Origin: Bacteroidota bacterium
Lineage (GTDB): Bacteria > Bacteroidota > Bacteroidia > Bacteroidales > Dysgonomonadaceae
Length of the DNA stretch: 64,000 bases
Direction of reading: 5' to 3'
Assembly: GCA_023424395.1 (NCBI GenBank)
Contig: JAFADY010000010.1
Location: 145,997-209,996, forward strand
Part shown: positions 36,495 through 45,379 of the stretch, piece by piece
How the letters are laid out: the number at the start of each line of letters is the position of its first letter
Numbering within the stretch: the first letter of the stretch is position 1
Notes under the pieces: generated by a model
What the model saw: the letters and a program-made list of their open reading frames with translations, nothing else
Databases searched by the model: none
Told to the model about the DNA's origin: nothing
Made by a program: the position numbers and the translations under genes

Positions 36495-36998
36495 TTACTT
36501 TATACCCAATTTAGTTTTAACAAAAGGTGTTGCATCAACAGAAGTGGTGCTGTGGTAAACGATGTTTCCGGCTGCGAGGTCGAAAACATACGTATAGCCT
36601 TTTTCGGCGCCTACTGCTCTAATGGCTTCGTTTATTTTTTGATAAACAGGAGCCAGAAGTTTCTGTTGCATTTCTTGGGCTTCTTTTTGGCTGTTTTGCA
36701 GAAATAATTGGTATCTCTCGTTCAACTGATCCAACTGTTTTTGTTGGTCGGCTTTGGTCGATTCGCTTGCAGTGGCAGATAATTTCTGGAACTCTTCTGC
36801 TTTTTTGTTAAACTCATCCACAATAGCTTGTCCGTCTTTGGAAATTTGTTCTTGTTTTTGGCTCAATTGAGTTTCAATTCCCGCTAATTCGGGCATTGCA
36901 TTGAAGATCTCTTGAGAGTTGATGTGAGCTAATTTGTCTTGTGCAAAAGCAATCATTGGTGCAATCACAAGAAGTAGTGTAATTAATTTTTTAGTCAT
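36495..36998 (-). CDS. OmpH/Skp-family periplasmic chaperone (second copy)
   Basis: A 167-residue exported protein: signal peptide (LITLLLVIAPMIAFAQ), then LAHINSQEIFNAMPELAGI, a long coiled-coil hairpin of Q/K/E-rich helices (about residues 45-125), and a closing strand pair (AEKGYTYVFDLAAGNIVYHS). Skp-like trimers hold unfolded outer-membrane proteins in the periplasm and deliver them to BamA. It follows a paralogous ompH and bamA on the same strand. A -7 box lies in the 72-bp gap before it, so it may also have its own promoter. Confidence 0.92.
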   Translation of the reverse strand: MTKKLITLLLVIAPMIAFAQDKLAHINSQEIFNAMPELAGIETQLSQKQEQISKDGQAIVDEFNKKAEEFQKLSATASESTKADQQKQLDQLNERYQLFLQNSQKEAQEMQQKLLAPVYQKINEAIRAVGAEKGYTYVFDLAAGNIVYHSTTSVDATPFVKTKLGIK

Positions 36999-37048
36999 AG
37001 CAATTTATTATGTAGTTTATTTATTCCTTACCCTTTGGAAAAGAGGTG

Positions 37049-37056
37049 CAAAGATA
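37049..37056 (-). promoter_or_regulatory. -7 element before the second ompH
   Basis: CAAAGATA on the + strand gives TATCTTTG on the - strand, 51 bp before the start codon. No clear -33 box. Confidence 0.5.
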
Positions 37057-37070
37057 ACAATTATTTTTAG

Positions 37071-37583
37071 TTAATAACCTAAACGCGATAAAACTTGGTT
37101 GCTGATATCGATACTTGGCGATGCAAATATGATAGAACTTGCCGATGCACGGTCAACCACTACCTGATAGCTATTTGCTGCCGCAATATCTTTCACCGCG
37201 TTATAAATGTCATCTTGAATGGGTTTCATAAAAGCCTGACGGCGTTTGAAAAGTTCGCCTTCGGGGCCGAAGTATTTATTGCGCAATGCCGAAATTTCAT
37301 TTTCTTTTGTTACGATTTCATTCTCGCGCTTGGTTTTGGCTTCTCCCGCCAGGAAAACAAGGTCGGCTTGGTATTTTTTGTACAAGGCTTCTACATCTTG
37401 AGCCATTTTATCAACTTCGCTTTGCCATTGTTTCGATACATTTTCGAGTTGGCGGTTACCATTTTCGTAAGCCGGAATTTTCCCAAGGATAAATTCCATG
37501 TCAATGAGGGCATATTTTTGCGCATAGCTGCCTGAAACAGCTAAGGTCATAAAAAGTCCGATAATAAATAAAGTCTTTTTCAT
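37071..37583 (-). CDS. OmpH/Skp-family periplasmic chaperone (first copy)
   Basis: A 170-residue paralogue of the neighbouring OmpH: signal peptide (LFIIGLFMTLAVSGSYAQ), YALIDMEFILGKIPAYENG, a coiled-coil arm with many K/E/Q residues (about 45-120) and the closing SYQVVVDRASASSIIFAS. It acts in the periplasm as a holdase for barrel proteins on their way to BamA. It lies 77 bp downstream of bamA, the normal Bacteroidales order. Tandem ompH genes are usual in this phylum. Confidence 0.93.
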   Translation of the reverse strand: MKKTLFIIGLFMTLAVSGSYAQKYALIDMEFILGKIPAYENGNRQLENVSKQWQSEVDKMAQDVEALYKKYQADLVFLAGEAKTKRENEIVTKENEISALRNKYFGPEGELFKRRQAFMKPIQDDIYNAVKDIAAANSYQVVVDRASASSIIFASPSIDISNQVLSRLGY

Positions 37584-37660
37584 TTTGAGTTATTTTTTAA
37601 GTTGTGTAAATACAGACGTCGAAAAGGTTGAATCGTTTAGACCGCTATCAATAAATATTG

Positions 37661-40396
37661 TTAAAATTCTTGTCCGATAATAAAGTGGAACTGGCTTCCA
37701 CCGTTGGCTCTGCTGCCATAAACAGGGTCAAAACCGTAAGCCCAGTCAATACCCATTAATCCGATCATCGGCAAGAAGATACGCGCACCCACACCTGCCG
37801 ACCGCTTCAAATCGAAAGGATTAAAATGGTTGATCCTCGCCCAAGCGTTACCGGCTTCCAAGAAGGAAACTACGTAAATGGTGGAATTGGGTTCCAGAAT
37901 AATCGGGTAACGAAGCTCCAAGCCAAGCCTTGTGTAGGCGCGCGCCTGCATGGCAATGGAGTTGTTCTGGTAGCCGCGCAACGCTATTTGCTCTGTGGCG
38001 AACGAGGTTGAATAGCCCGTCATGCCGTCGCCTCCCATTTCGAAGGTTTCAAACGGTGTTAATTTATGCCGGTCGTAATGGCCCAAGATACCGAACTCAA
38101 CCCTCGTTGCAATTACCGGGGTTCTTTTTACGGTAAGCGATGTTAACGGCGTAAATGTTCTGGCTTTAAACTTCCATTTGTGGAACTCGTTCCACGTATA
38201 TTTCGAAGGATTGGTATCCAGCATTTTAGAATAATCGGTATTGTTGAACAGGGAGAATGGCGGCGTAGCGCTCACATTCACGGAGAATTGAGACCCGGTT
38301 CTTGTATAGATAGGATTATCGATAGAATTGCGCGCCAATGTTAGATTGAGCGAAATACTGTTGCTCAAACCGGTATCGAACGGGAAATTATTCCATGAAC
38401 GGCTCCAGTTCTTAAGGTTATAACGCTGATAACCCAATTCTCCTTGTAAATAGAAGTAATCATCGGGCCATTCCAAACGTTTTCCGTAACCGATGGAAGC
38501 GCCGATCATCTCGAAAACCTGGTTGGGATCAAGAGAATACTCGTAAGCGTAGTCGTTATAACCGCCATACCCGTATCCACCGTATCCATAAGGGCTGTAG
38601 CCACCATATCCTCCGTAACCATAAGGACTGTACCCACCGTACATGTACGGATTCATGTACGACGCGTTTTGGCTGTAGTAGTCGCTGTTAAGGCCGGTAT
38701 ATCGGGAGTAATAGGCGCTTATCGAGAAATTATTAGGCCTTTTCCCGCCAAACCAAGGTTCGATAAATGAGAATTGATACGACTGGTAATATCTTCCGTT
38801 GGTTTGCGCGCTCAAAATAAGCGTTTGCCCTTCGCCTTGCGGGATAATTCCTTTGTAAGAACTTGGGTTGAGCATGTTCTTTAACGAGAAGTTGTTGAGT
38901 TTTAAACTAAGTTTACCCACCAATCCGGTAACCCCCCAACCGGCAGAAAACTCTATCTGGTCGTTTCCTTTTGATGTGAGCGGATAAGTGAGATTCACCG
39001 TTCCGTCTTCGGGGTTGGGAACCACGTCGGGCTGCAGGTTTTCGGGGTCGAAATGTCCGGTTTGCGCGATTTCGCGTATGGAGCGAATAAGGTCGTCCTT
39101 GCTGAACACGGCGCCCGGTTTCGTGCGTAGTTCGCGGCGGATAACGTCTTCGTACAACCGGTCGTTCCCTTGAATAACTACTTGTTTGATGGTGGCTTTC
39201 GGGCCTTCGGTTACACGCAGTTCGAGGTCAACGGAATCGTTCTCCACATTTATTTCGATAGGGTCGATGTTAGAGAATAAATAACCGTTGTTCTGATAAA
39301 GGTTGATGGCTGCGTCTTCATCGGAAATTAATCTCTCCTGCAATTTCTTTTGGTTATAAACGTCGCCTTCTTTCATATTTAGCAACCTGTCTAAATCCAC
39401 GGAATTGTACTGCGTGTTTCCCACCCAATTTATGGAACGGATATGGTATTGCGGGCCTTCATCCACATGAATGTCGATATTGACGGTTTTTTCATCGTGT
39501 TTGTAAACGCTGTCGTGCACAATTTCCGCATCTCTGTATCCGTGTTCGTGGTATTTGTTGACGAAATTTTTCTTGTCTTCCACATACAGGTCTTCTACGA
39601 ATTTTTTGGAACGGAAAAGGTGCAGCAGGTTACCTCTTTCGTTGGTTTTCTTCATTGCCCACTTCAATTCGCGGTCGGATATTGCTTCGTTGCCTTCGAT
39701 GTTTATCTTGTTTACCCTTATCTTCTCTTTTTTATCGACAGTTATATCGAGGATTACTTGATTTTGAGCGCTTACATCGGGGCGCTGCATGATGGTTACA
39801 ACAGCTTCGCCGAATCCTTTTTCATCGAAATAATTTTTAATAATGGTTTCGGCGCTCTTTATCTGGTTGGGTGTTATTTGATTGCCTTTAACCACGCTGA
39901 TCTTTTTCTCGATATCGTCGCGTTCGCTTTTTTTCATTCCGGTATAGTGAATATCGGAAACCCTTGGGCGGTCGGTAAGCCTTATTTCGAGCCAAACGCT
40001 GTCGCCTTCTATTTTCGTTTGCAATATTTTAATATCCGAGAAAAGGCCTTGTCTCCAAAAACGTTCGATAGCGTTGGTAATTTCTTCACCGGGAATTCGT
40101 ATTTCCTGACCTTTGGATAATCCGGCAAAATTAACAAGAACAAATTCCTGTGTTTCGTACATGGTGCCTTCTACACCGGTAACATCCACATCGGCAATGA
40201 TATATTTGCGGGGTGCGGTCGTATAATTTACGGGTGGCACGTCTGTAACAGGCGGAGGCGAAGCGGTTGTCTGATTCACCCTGATAGTATCGGTGGTTTG
40301 CGGATTAATGGTGGTAGGATTGTCTTGTCCGAAAACAGCAGTTTGCAACCCTGTGATAAATAGTATTATAATCCAATATAACGTTCTCTTCAACAT
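37661..40396 (-). CDS. bamA: BamA, outer-membrane protein assembly factor
   Basis: A 911-residue outer-membrane protein. After a signal peptide (IIILFITGLQTAVFGQ) and a Pro/Thr-rich linker come five POTRA domains between about 65 and 475 (RVSDIHYTGMKKSERDDIEK, IRVNKINIEGNEAISDRELK, YHIRSINWVGNTQYNSVDL). The Omp85 barrel follows to the C-terminus, ending FHFIIGQEF with a terminal Phe. The lid-loop region FLEAGNAW and LRGYQNNS are recognisable. Around residues 575-612 a Tyr/Gly-rich insertion (YMYGGYSPYGYGGYGGYSPY) lies in a predicted extracellular loop. BamA folds and inserts beta-barrels into the outer membrane. It sits between uppS and two ompH genes, as elsewhere in Bacteroidales. Confidence 0.96.
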   Translation of the reverse strand: MLKRTLYWIIILFITGLQTAVFGQDNPTTINPQTTDTIRVNQTTASPPPVTDVPPVNYTTAPRKYIIADVDVTGVEGTMYETQEFVLVNFAGLSKGQEIRIPGEEITNAIERFWRQGLFSDIKILQTKIEGDSVWLEIRLTDRPRVSDIHYTGMKKSERDDIEKKISVVKGNQITPNQIKSAETIIKNYFDEKGFGEAVVTIMQRPDVSAQNQVILDITVDKKEKIRVNKINIEGNEAISDRELKWAMKKTNERGNLLHLFRSKKFVEDLYVEDKKNFVNKYHEHGYRDAEIVHDSVYKHDEKTVNIDIHVDEGPQYHIRSINWVGNTQYNSVDLDRLLNMKEGDVYNQKKLQERLISDEDAAINLYQNNGYLFSNIDPIEINVENDSVDLELRVTEGPKATIKQVVIQGNDRLYEDVIRRELRTKPGAVFSKDDLIRSIREIAQTGHFDPENLQPDVVPNPEDGTVNLTYPLTSKGNDQIEFSAGWGVTGLVGKLSLKLNNFSLKNMLNPSSYKGIIPQGEGQTLILSAQTNGRYYQSYQFSFIEPWFGGKRPNNFSISAYYSRYTGLNSDYYSQNASYMNPYMYGGYSPYGYGGYGGYSPYGYGGYGYGGYNDYAYEYSLDPNQVFEMIGASIGYGKRLEWPDDYFYLQGELGYQRYNLKNWSRSWNNFPFDTGLSNSISLNLTLARNSIDNPIYTRTGSQFSVNVSATPPFSLFNNTDYSKMLDTNPSKYTWNEFHKWKFKARTFTPLTSLTVKRTPVIATRVEFGILGHYDRHKLTPFETFEMGGDGMTGYSTSFATEQIALRGYQNNSIAMQARAYTRLGLELRYPIILEPNSTIYVVSFLEAGNAWARINHFNPFDLKRSAGVGARIFLPMIGLMGIDWAYGFDPVYGSRANGGSQFHFIIGQEF

Positions 40397-40451
40397 TTTG
40401 TCTTATTATCGTTTCGCCGTAACATTTTTATTGTTAAGCGCTTTTTTTAGT

Positions 40452-41204
40452 TTAATGCACTTCGGTTTTTAACTGTTCGCTGATTTTCCCGAATCTTCTT
40501 TCGCGTTGGCTGTAATCTGCAATGGCTTCGTAAAGCTGATTTTCTCCGAAATCGGGCCAAAAAATATCCGTAAAGTACAATTCGGCGTAAGCCGATTGCC
40601 AAAGCAAGAAATTGCTGATACGCCTTTCTCCGCCTGTCCGGATAAGCAGGTCAGGATCGGGGATACCTTTGGTGGTAAGCTTTTTGGACAGTGCAGTTTC
40701 TGTTATATCATTTTCGTGCAACAATTCATTTTTGACTTCTGTAGCCAGCTTTTTTACCGCCTGCGTTATCTCCCATCGGGAAGAGTAGCTCAAAGCTAAC
40801 ACCAAATTCAAATTGTCGCCGCCGGAGGTATCTTCGATGCATTTGTTAAGCGCATTTCGGGTTTTTTCGGGAAGTCTTTCCATATCGCCGATAGTATGCA
40901 ACTTAACTCCGTTTTTTATGAGGTCTTCGGTTTCTTTGGCAACGGCATACACCATTAAATCCATTAAAGCATCCACTTCTTCGTCTGGCCTGTTCCAGTT
41001 TTCGGTGGAAAAAGTATATATGGTGAGGTATTTTACCCCTGCTTTATTGGCTGCTTCTACTGTTTTGCGAACAGCCACAACGCCTTGTTTGTGGCCTTCG
41101 GCGCGTTCGAGCCCTTTTTGTTTTGCCCATCGTCCGTTTCCATCCATAATGATGGCGATGTGCGTTGGGATATTTTTTTCCTCTATACCGTCGAGCAATG
41201 ACAT
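40452..41204 (-). CDS. uppS: Undecaprenyl diphosphate synthase (isoprenyl transferase)
   Basis: A 250-residue cytoplasmic cis-prenyltransferase that extends farnesyl-PP with isopentenyl-PP to make the C55 carrier for peptidoglycan and O-antigen. Signatures: HIAIIMDGNGRWAKQKG (catalytic Asp), YLTIYTFSTENWNRP, LNLVLALSYSSRWEI and DLLIRTGGERRISNFLLWQ followed by AYAELYFTDIFWPDF. Length is normal. It lies 11 bp after the DUF6089 gene and 55 bp before bamA. The identification is secure. Confidence 0.97.
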   Translation of the reverse strand: MSLLDGIEEKNIPTHIAIIMDGNGRWAKQKGLERAEGHKQGVVAVRKTVEAANKAGVKYLTIYTFSTENWNRPDEEVDALMDLMVYAVAKETEDLIKNGVKLHTIGDMERLPEKTRNALNKCIEDTSGGDNLNLVLALSYSSRWEITQAVKKLATEVKNELLHENDITETALSKKLTTKGIPDPDLLIRTGGERRISNFLLWQSAYAELYFTDIFWPDFGENQLYEAIADYSQRERRFGKISEQLKTEVH

Positions 41205-41215
41205 ATTTTACTCTT

Positions 41216-41926
41216 TTATCGTTGTCCGCAACACGGATCGTGCCTAAGCCCGAAATCCCATGTAACGTATATCAATGTTACAGAATACCAATCCTGATTT
41301 TTCAAAAAACTGCTGTTGATGGCGTAAGGCGCATCTAAATCCCATTCGGCGTTTTTTTCGGTTACATCAAAATTGTCTCCGAAAAGTTTTCTTATGGAAA
41401 ACTCAGCCCCAACATTCATTTTGTTACTAAGCTTATACTTAAATCCAATGCCGATTGGAACATTTGCATTAAAAAACAACTTGTTCCCGGTGGCAAAAGT
41501 ACCTCCAACTCCCGTAAAAATATATGGGGTATAAGGCCTTGCATTTAAATACGAGAATTTATCGCTGTAAGGAAAAAAATTAAATTCAATTTGTCCTCCC
41601 AGATCGATAAAAAACCGATTGAATGAAGCGTGTTGGTTATTCGGGAAAATATATCCGTTGTCGGCAGAATTGCCCGATATTGTCCCTCCCAATAAATTTC
41701 CCTTAATTGCCCAGTGAAAATTGAGGTTTTGTCTGTAAAAAAGGCCTCCCGCAATACCCGGATTTTGGAAAAACTTGGTTTTGTTGGCATCGCCCATATA
41801 AAACGTTGGGCCTACCGCCGCTCCAAACTCGTATTTGTACTCTTGAGCATCAGCGTTGGAAGGATAAAATAAGAAGGCAATAAATGCAAGTAGAATTACA
41901 ATACTTTCTTTTTTTTGTTTTGTCAT
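41216..41926 (-). CDS. DUF6089-family outer-membrane barrel protein
   Basis: A 236-residue exported protein with a signal peptide (IVILLAFIAFLFYPSNADAQ). The mature part is a small barrel: YKYEFGAAVGPTFYMGDANKT, FHWAIKGNLLGGTISG, PYTPYIFTGVGGTFATG, IGIGFKYKLSNKMNVGAEFS. It matches DUF6089, which in Bacteroidales almost always lies just before uppS and bamA. Its function is unknown; the position suggests a role in outer-membrane biogenesis. The C-terminus (WDFGLRHDPCCGQR) carries two adjacent Cys. No clear -7 box; CAAAGATT near 41985 is one mismatch off. Confidence 0.85.
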   Translation of the reverse strand: MTKQKKESIVILLAFIAFLFYPSNADAQEYKYEFGAAVGPTFYMGDANKTKFFQNPGIAGGLFYRQNLNFHWAIKGNLLGGTISGNSADNGYIFPNNQHASFNRFFIDLGGQIEFNFFPYSDKFSYLNARPYTPYIFTGVGGTFATGNKLFFNANVPIGIGFKYKLSNKMNVGAEFSIRKLFGDNFDVTEKNAEWDLDAPYAINSSFLKNQDWYSVTLIYVTWDFGLRHDPCCGQR

Positions 41927-41999
41927 TGCAAAGTTGCTTTATGCGTTTGTCTTTTTCTAACGAAAAAAAGAGCCTTAAATTATTTGCAAAGATTAAAGA

Positions 42000-43364
42000 C
42001 TAGTTTACTGCCAGTTTATTGAGTCTTCCTCTCCAAGCATCAACAACTTCTTGTGCTCCGGATGTTCCGCCGAATATCCAGATAAAATTATTTTCATCGG
42101 TAATTACCGACGGGTTTTCCCTGTGAACGAAATCGGACGGCAAGGCTTGGTTTTCCGCAGCCTTCGTCCAAGTCAGTCCATAGTTTTCTGAAAAATATAG
42201 TGTATTTATGTTTTGTGCGTTGAGCAAATACAAATTAGTATCGTACCAAAATATACTTCCATTTTGCAAGGAAATAACGGATTGATTGGGTATTACAATA
42301 TCCTTTATCTCGTTTCGGTTTTCTTGCAATAGCCAAATTTGGTTGTTGAATGCTCCATGCATATTTTTTCCGCCCGAGATCACAATGTATTTCGCCGCAT
42401 AAACTTCGGGATTTTCAATGCTTATGTGGGAAAAGTCCGTAATGGGAAGCCCTTCCGGAACATTATCCATAAGGGTAAGGGTTGAGAAATCTACGGTTTT
42501 TGCAAATTTAAATGTTCCACCGTCGTTCACAGCAGTAAGCATGCCGAAGCTACCGTCTGCCGAAGGCAATTTTCCGTAAACGGCAACAAGCGGATAGTTG
42601 GTAGGAACTATGCTCCAGTTTGTACCGTTATGTGTCCTGTATAAAACGTTTGCCGTAGTCATTGCGTAAGCAACATCGGTCGTACCGTTATTGACGGAGA
42701 ACAAAGTTTTAAAATTTACATCTGTTGGCAGTCCTGTTACGTTTTCAGCAATCCAATTCTTGCCATCGGTTTCTGACGAAGACATGCCTCTTGTTGAAGC
42801 GCCCGATCTGTAATACGTATAAAATCTGTTATTCAACGATATGGTTTTTTGTGCATGAACAGGCAATGGCGTCAAATAATTTTTCGATATGTTCGTCCAC
42901 TTTAAGATATAAGGATCTTGTTGGTGGGTATTCAGCTGAAAAAGATATTCCCTCGTGGTTTCCATATCGGCAGCAGTTGTTTCAATGGCTTTTAAACGTG
43001 GAAGGGGAATTGAATCCCTCGTATTCCAGGCATAAGAACTATCGGGGTTATTCAATTTGATGACCACTTTTCCAAAACTGCTTCGGCTGCTGCTGGCTAT
43101 ATTAAGTTTCGCGCTGTCAACAGTAAAAAGAAAGGGTAGGGAATCTCGGTTGAAAATTACTTTCTTTAATTGGTCAATAGTGAATGTGGTTCCCGCTAAC
43201 GCCCGTGTGGTGTCGCCCTTTGCAGAGAGAGAAATATTGTATATTTGCGCATCACTCGACAAATCAGTATCCTCCTGTCTTGTGCCAATACAGGAAGTAA
43301 GAATAATAGTAAAAATGATTAAAGGTATGCCTTTGAGTAAGTATTTTAATGTCATTTGTTTCAA
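42000..43364 (-). CDS. DUF6242-family lipoprotein
   Basis: A 454-residue lipoprotein: signal ending IILTSCIGTR with the lipidated Cys near residue 25. The N-terminal 130 residues form a beta-domain (AQIYNISLSAKGDTTRAL). The rest looks like a beta-propeller of Kelch or neuraminidase type (NNRFYTYYRSGASTRGMSSSETDGKNW, VLYRTHNGTNWSIVP, LYFSENYGLTWTKA, WIFGGTSGAQEVVDAWRGRL); the Asp-box-like SxDGxxW units are visible. DUF6242 proteins are common in Bacteroidales and uncharacterised. A -7 box, TACTTTTG, lies 31 bp upstream. It is transcribed towards uppS but separated by 73 bp. Confidence 0.82.
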   Translation of the reverse strand: MKQMTLKYLLKGIPLIIFTIILTSCIGTRQEDTDLSSDAQIYNISLSAKGDTTRALAGTTFTIDQLKKVIFNRDSLPFLFTVDSAKLNIASSSRSSFGKVVIKLNNPDSSYAWNTRDSIPLPRLKAIETTAADMETTREYLFQLNTHQQDPYILKWTNISKNYLTPLPVHAQKTISLNNRFYTYYRSGASTRGMSSSETDGKNWIAENVTGLPTDVNFKTLFSVNNGTTDVAYAMTTANVLYRTHNGTNWSIVPTNYPLVAVYGKLPSADGSFGMLTAVNDGGTFKFAKTVDFSTLTLMDNVPEGLPITDFSHISIENPEVYAAKYIVISGGKNMHGAFNNQIWLLQENRNEIKDIVIPNQSVISLQNGSIFWYDTNLYLLNAQNINTLYFSENYGLTWTKAAENQALPSDFVHRENPSVITDENNFIWIFGGTSGAQEVVDAWRGRLNKLAVN

Positions 43365-43394
43365 AAAACTATTGTACAGAACATTTTAAGTATG

Positions 43395-43402
43395 CAAAAG
43401 TA
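43395..43402 (-). promoter_or_regulatory. -7 element of the DUF6242 gene
   Basis: CAAAAGTA on the + strand gives TACTTTTG on the - strand, a match to TAnnTTTG, about 30 bp before the start codon. Confidence 0.5.
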
Positions 43403-43439
43403 GAAAGATTTTTGGCTTAAACCATATTAAAATCAATAT

Positions 43440-44501
43440 TTAAAGAAAATTTCGAGATATTTTGTTCTTTAAATGAAATTGAGATGAATCTAAATATTTT
43501 TTAGCACTTAGCTCTTGTCCCTGAATTTCAGGCGCTTTTACACCTAAAAAAAGTTTTTTTTCCGAGATTTCTATAAATGCTTCATCCCACATATTCTTAT
43601 CAATGAAAGAATTGAGGAGATATGCGCCTCCTTCAACCAACAAAGAGAAAATTTTATTTTTGTATAAGTGTTTTAAAATCTGAAGATTAACATTGTTTGA
43701 AAAATCAATTTGTATGTATTCTGTCCATTCGTTTTTTGAGAGGTTTTCTTTTTCCGTAAAAACTATTGTCTTGGATTGATTATCAAAAATAGAAGAGTCG
43801 CGAGGAATTTTGTTTTCCCTGTCAATAAGTATGCGCGTTGGATTTTGGCCAAACCATTTTCTGGCGGTAAGTTGCGGGTTGTCTTGTAAAGCTGTGTTGG
43901 TTCCTATCATGATGCCTTGAACCTCGGTTCGTAGCCGATGCACCAAAGTTTGCGTAATGTTGTTCGATATTTTTGCCGGAGCAGTGTTCCGTCTTGTGCG
44001 GTCGTGATCTATAAACCCATCTTTGCTTTGCGCCCATTTAAGGATTATATAAGGCCTTTTGTAGATTTGATTCACAAAAAAAATCCGGTTCAATTCACGG
44101 GCTTCTTTTTCCAATATACCAACCGAAACATCTATACCATTTGCTCGTAAAAATTCAATTCCTTTTCCCGATACTTGAGGGTTTGGGTCAGAAACCGCGA
44201 TTACTACTTTTGGTATTTTTTTCGCAACGATCATCTCGGCGCAGGGCGGTGTTTTTCCATAATGCGAACAAGGCTCCAGAGAAACATACAGTGTGGAATC
44301 GGCAAGCAGAGCCGTGTCTTTTACAGATTCCACAGCATTTACTTCGGCATGGCTTCCTCCGAATTTACGGTGATAACCTTCGCCTATTATTTTTTCATTA
44401 TGTACAATTACTGCTCCGACAAAGGGATTCGGCTTTACCCGCCCATCTCCTTTTTTTGCCAACTGTAAGCAACGGTACATATATTTCTCGTGAATTGTCA
44501 T
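43440..44501 (-). CDS. ribD: Bifunctional riboflavin biosynthesis protein RibD
   Basis: A 353-residue cytoplasmic enzyme for two early riboflavin steps: deamination of the pyrimidine and NADPH reduction of the ribosyl side chain. The start at 44501 (MTIHEKYMYRCLQLAKKG) fits the family N-terminus; a longer frame adds 20 unlike residues reaching into the prmC start. The deaminase domain (1-145) has the zinc motif GGSHAEVNAVE and EPCSHYGKTPPCAEMI. The reductase domain follows (YIILKWAQSKDGFIDHDRTR, GIMIGTNTALQDNPQLTAR, LLVEGGAYLLNSFIDKN). Divergent from prmC, with only 30 bp between the start codons. Confidence 0.95.
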   Translation of the reverse strand: MTIHEKYMYRCLQLAKKGDGRVKPNPFVGAVIVHNEKIIGEGYHRKFGGSHAEVNAVESVKDTALLADSTLYVSLEPCSHYGKTPPCAEMIVAKKIPKVVIAVSDPNPQVSGKGIEFLRANGIDVSVGILEKEARELNRIFFVNQIYKRPYIILKWAQSKDGFIDHDRTRRNTAPAKISNNITQTLVHRLRTEVQGIMIGTNTALQDNPQLTARKWFGQNPTRILIDRENKIPRDSSIFDNQSKTIVFTEKENLSKNEWTEYIQIDFSNNVNLQILKHLYKNKIFSLLVEGGAYLLNSFIDKNMWDEAFIEISEKKLFLGVKAPEIQGQELSAKKYLDSSQFHLKNKISRNFL

Positions 44502-44507
44502 TTTTTT

Positions 44508-44515
44508 TATCTTTG
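44508..44515 (+). promoter_or_regulatory. -7 element of prmC
   Basis: TATCTTTG matches TAnnTTTG exactly, 17 bp before the prmC ATG. It lies in the 30-bp gap to the divergent ribD start, so the leader would be very short. It supports the chosen prmC start. Confidence 0.6.
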
Positions 44516-44531
44516 TTTTTTTATCGGAGTC

Positions 44532-45371
44532 ATGCAAAACCTTGCGAGCTACATCAAACAAGAATTATCGGGTTACTATTCTCCCGATGAAATACGGATT
44601 TTTACCAGATGGATATGCGAAAACGAATTGGGTTATTCTTTTTCCGATATTTTAGCTTACAAAATTAACAATTTATCCTGTTCCGGCACGCTTAAAATCG
44701 AAGAAATTATAAGTAGATTAAAGAATTATGAACCAATTCAATACATCTTGCGAAAAACCGAATTTTACGGATTACCGTTTTTTGTAAATAACTCGGTGCT
44801 GATCCCTCGCCCCGAAACCGAAGAACTGGTTGAGTGGATCATTAAAGAAAATGGAGAAAGACCCATAGACATACTGGATATTGGCACAGGTAGCGGCTGC
44901 ATTGCTGTTTCGTTGGCTAAAAATTTGCCTTCGGTAAATGTTTTTGCTTGGGATATTTCTGCGGAAGCGCTCATGGTTGCAAAGAAAAACGCCGAACTGA
45001 ACGAAGTAGATGTGAAATTTGAAAATTTGGATATCTTGAAAACAGTAAATTGCAGTAAAAAATTTGATATTATTGTTAGTAATCCCCCTTACGTAACCGA
45101 TTCCGAAAAAAAGGAGATGGAGAAAAACGTTTTGGCTTACGAACCTCATTTGGCGCTCTTCGTTCCCGATGATAACCCGTTGATGTTTTACGACAGAATC
45201 TCGGATTTTGCTTTGCAAAATTTGTTTCCCGGAGGGAAGGTATATTTCGAGATTAATCGAGCGAAAAGCGATGTGGTAGCGCAACTTCTCAAAAAGAAGG
45301 GATTTGCTGAAGTTGAGGTCAGAAAAGACATATCGGGAAATGAACGAATGATAAGCGCCCAAATAAGTTGA
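44532..45371 (+). CDS. prmC: Release factor glutamine methyltransferase PrmC
   Basis: A 279-residue cytoplasmic enzyme that methylates the GGQ glutamine of the class-1 release factors. The start at 44532 (MQNLASYIKQELSGYY) was chosen over 44490 because it matches the family N-terminus and follows a -7 box. The N-terminal helical domain (1-85) is followed by an SAM-binding Rossmann fold: LDIGTGSGCIAVSLAK (motif I) and catalytic IVSNPPYVTDSE. The PrmC-specific stretch NSVLIPRPETEELVEWI is present. The stop overlaps the recX frame, so prmC, recX and comF form one transcript. Confidence 0.96.
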   Translation: MQNLASYIKQELSGYYSPDEIRIFTRWICENELGYSFSDILAYKINNLSCSGTLKIEEIISRLKNYEPIQYILRKTEFYGLPFFVNNSVLIPRPETEELVEWIIKENGERPIDILDIGTGSGCIAVSLAKNLPSVNVFAWDISAEALMVAKKNAELNEVDVKFENLDILKTVNCSKKFDIIVSNPPYVTDSEKKEMEKNVLAYEPHLALFVPDDNPLMFYDRISDFALQNLFPGGKVYFEINRAKSDVVAQLLKKKGFAEVEVRKDISGNERMISAQIS

Positions 45372-45379
45372 TCGAGATC

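Noticed and set aside
38560..38660. Possible CRISPR-like or tandem array in bamA
   Set aside because: The repeats are in-frame Tyr/Gly codons without equal spacers, so it is a protein repeat.
39443..40120. 225-codon + strand frame
   Set aside because: It lies opposite bamA, has no start context and reads as Phe/Val-rich antisense of POTRA domains.
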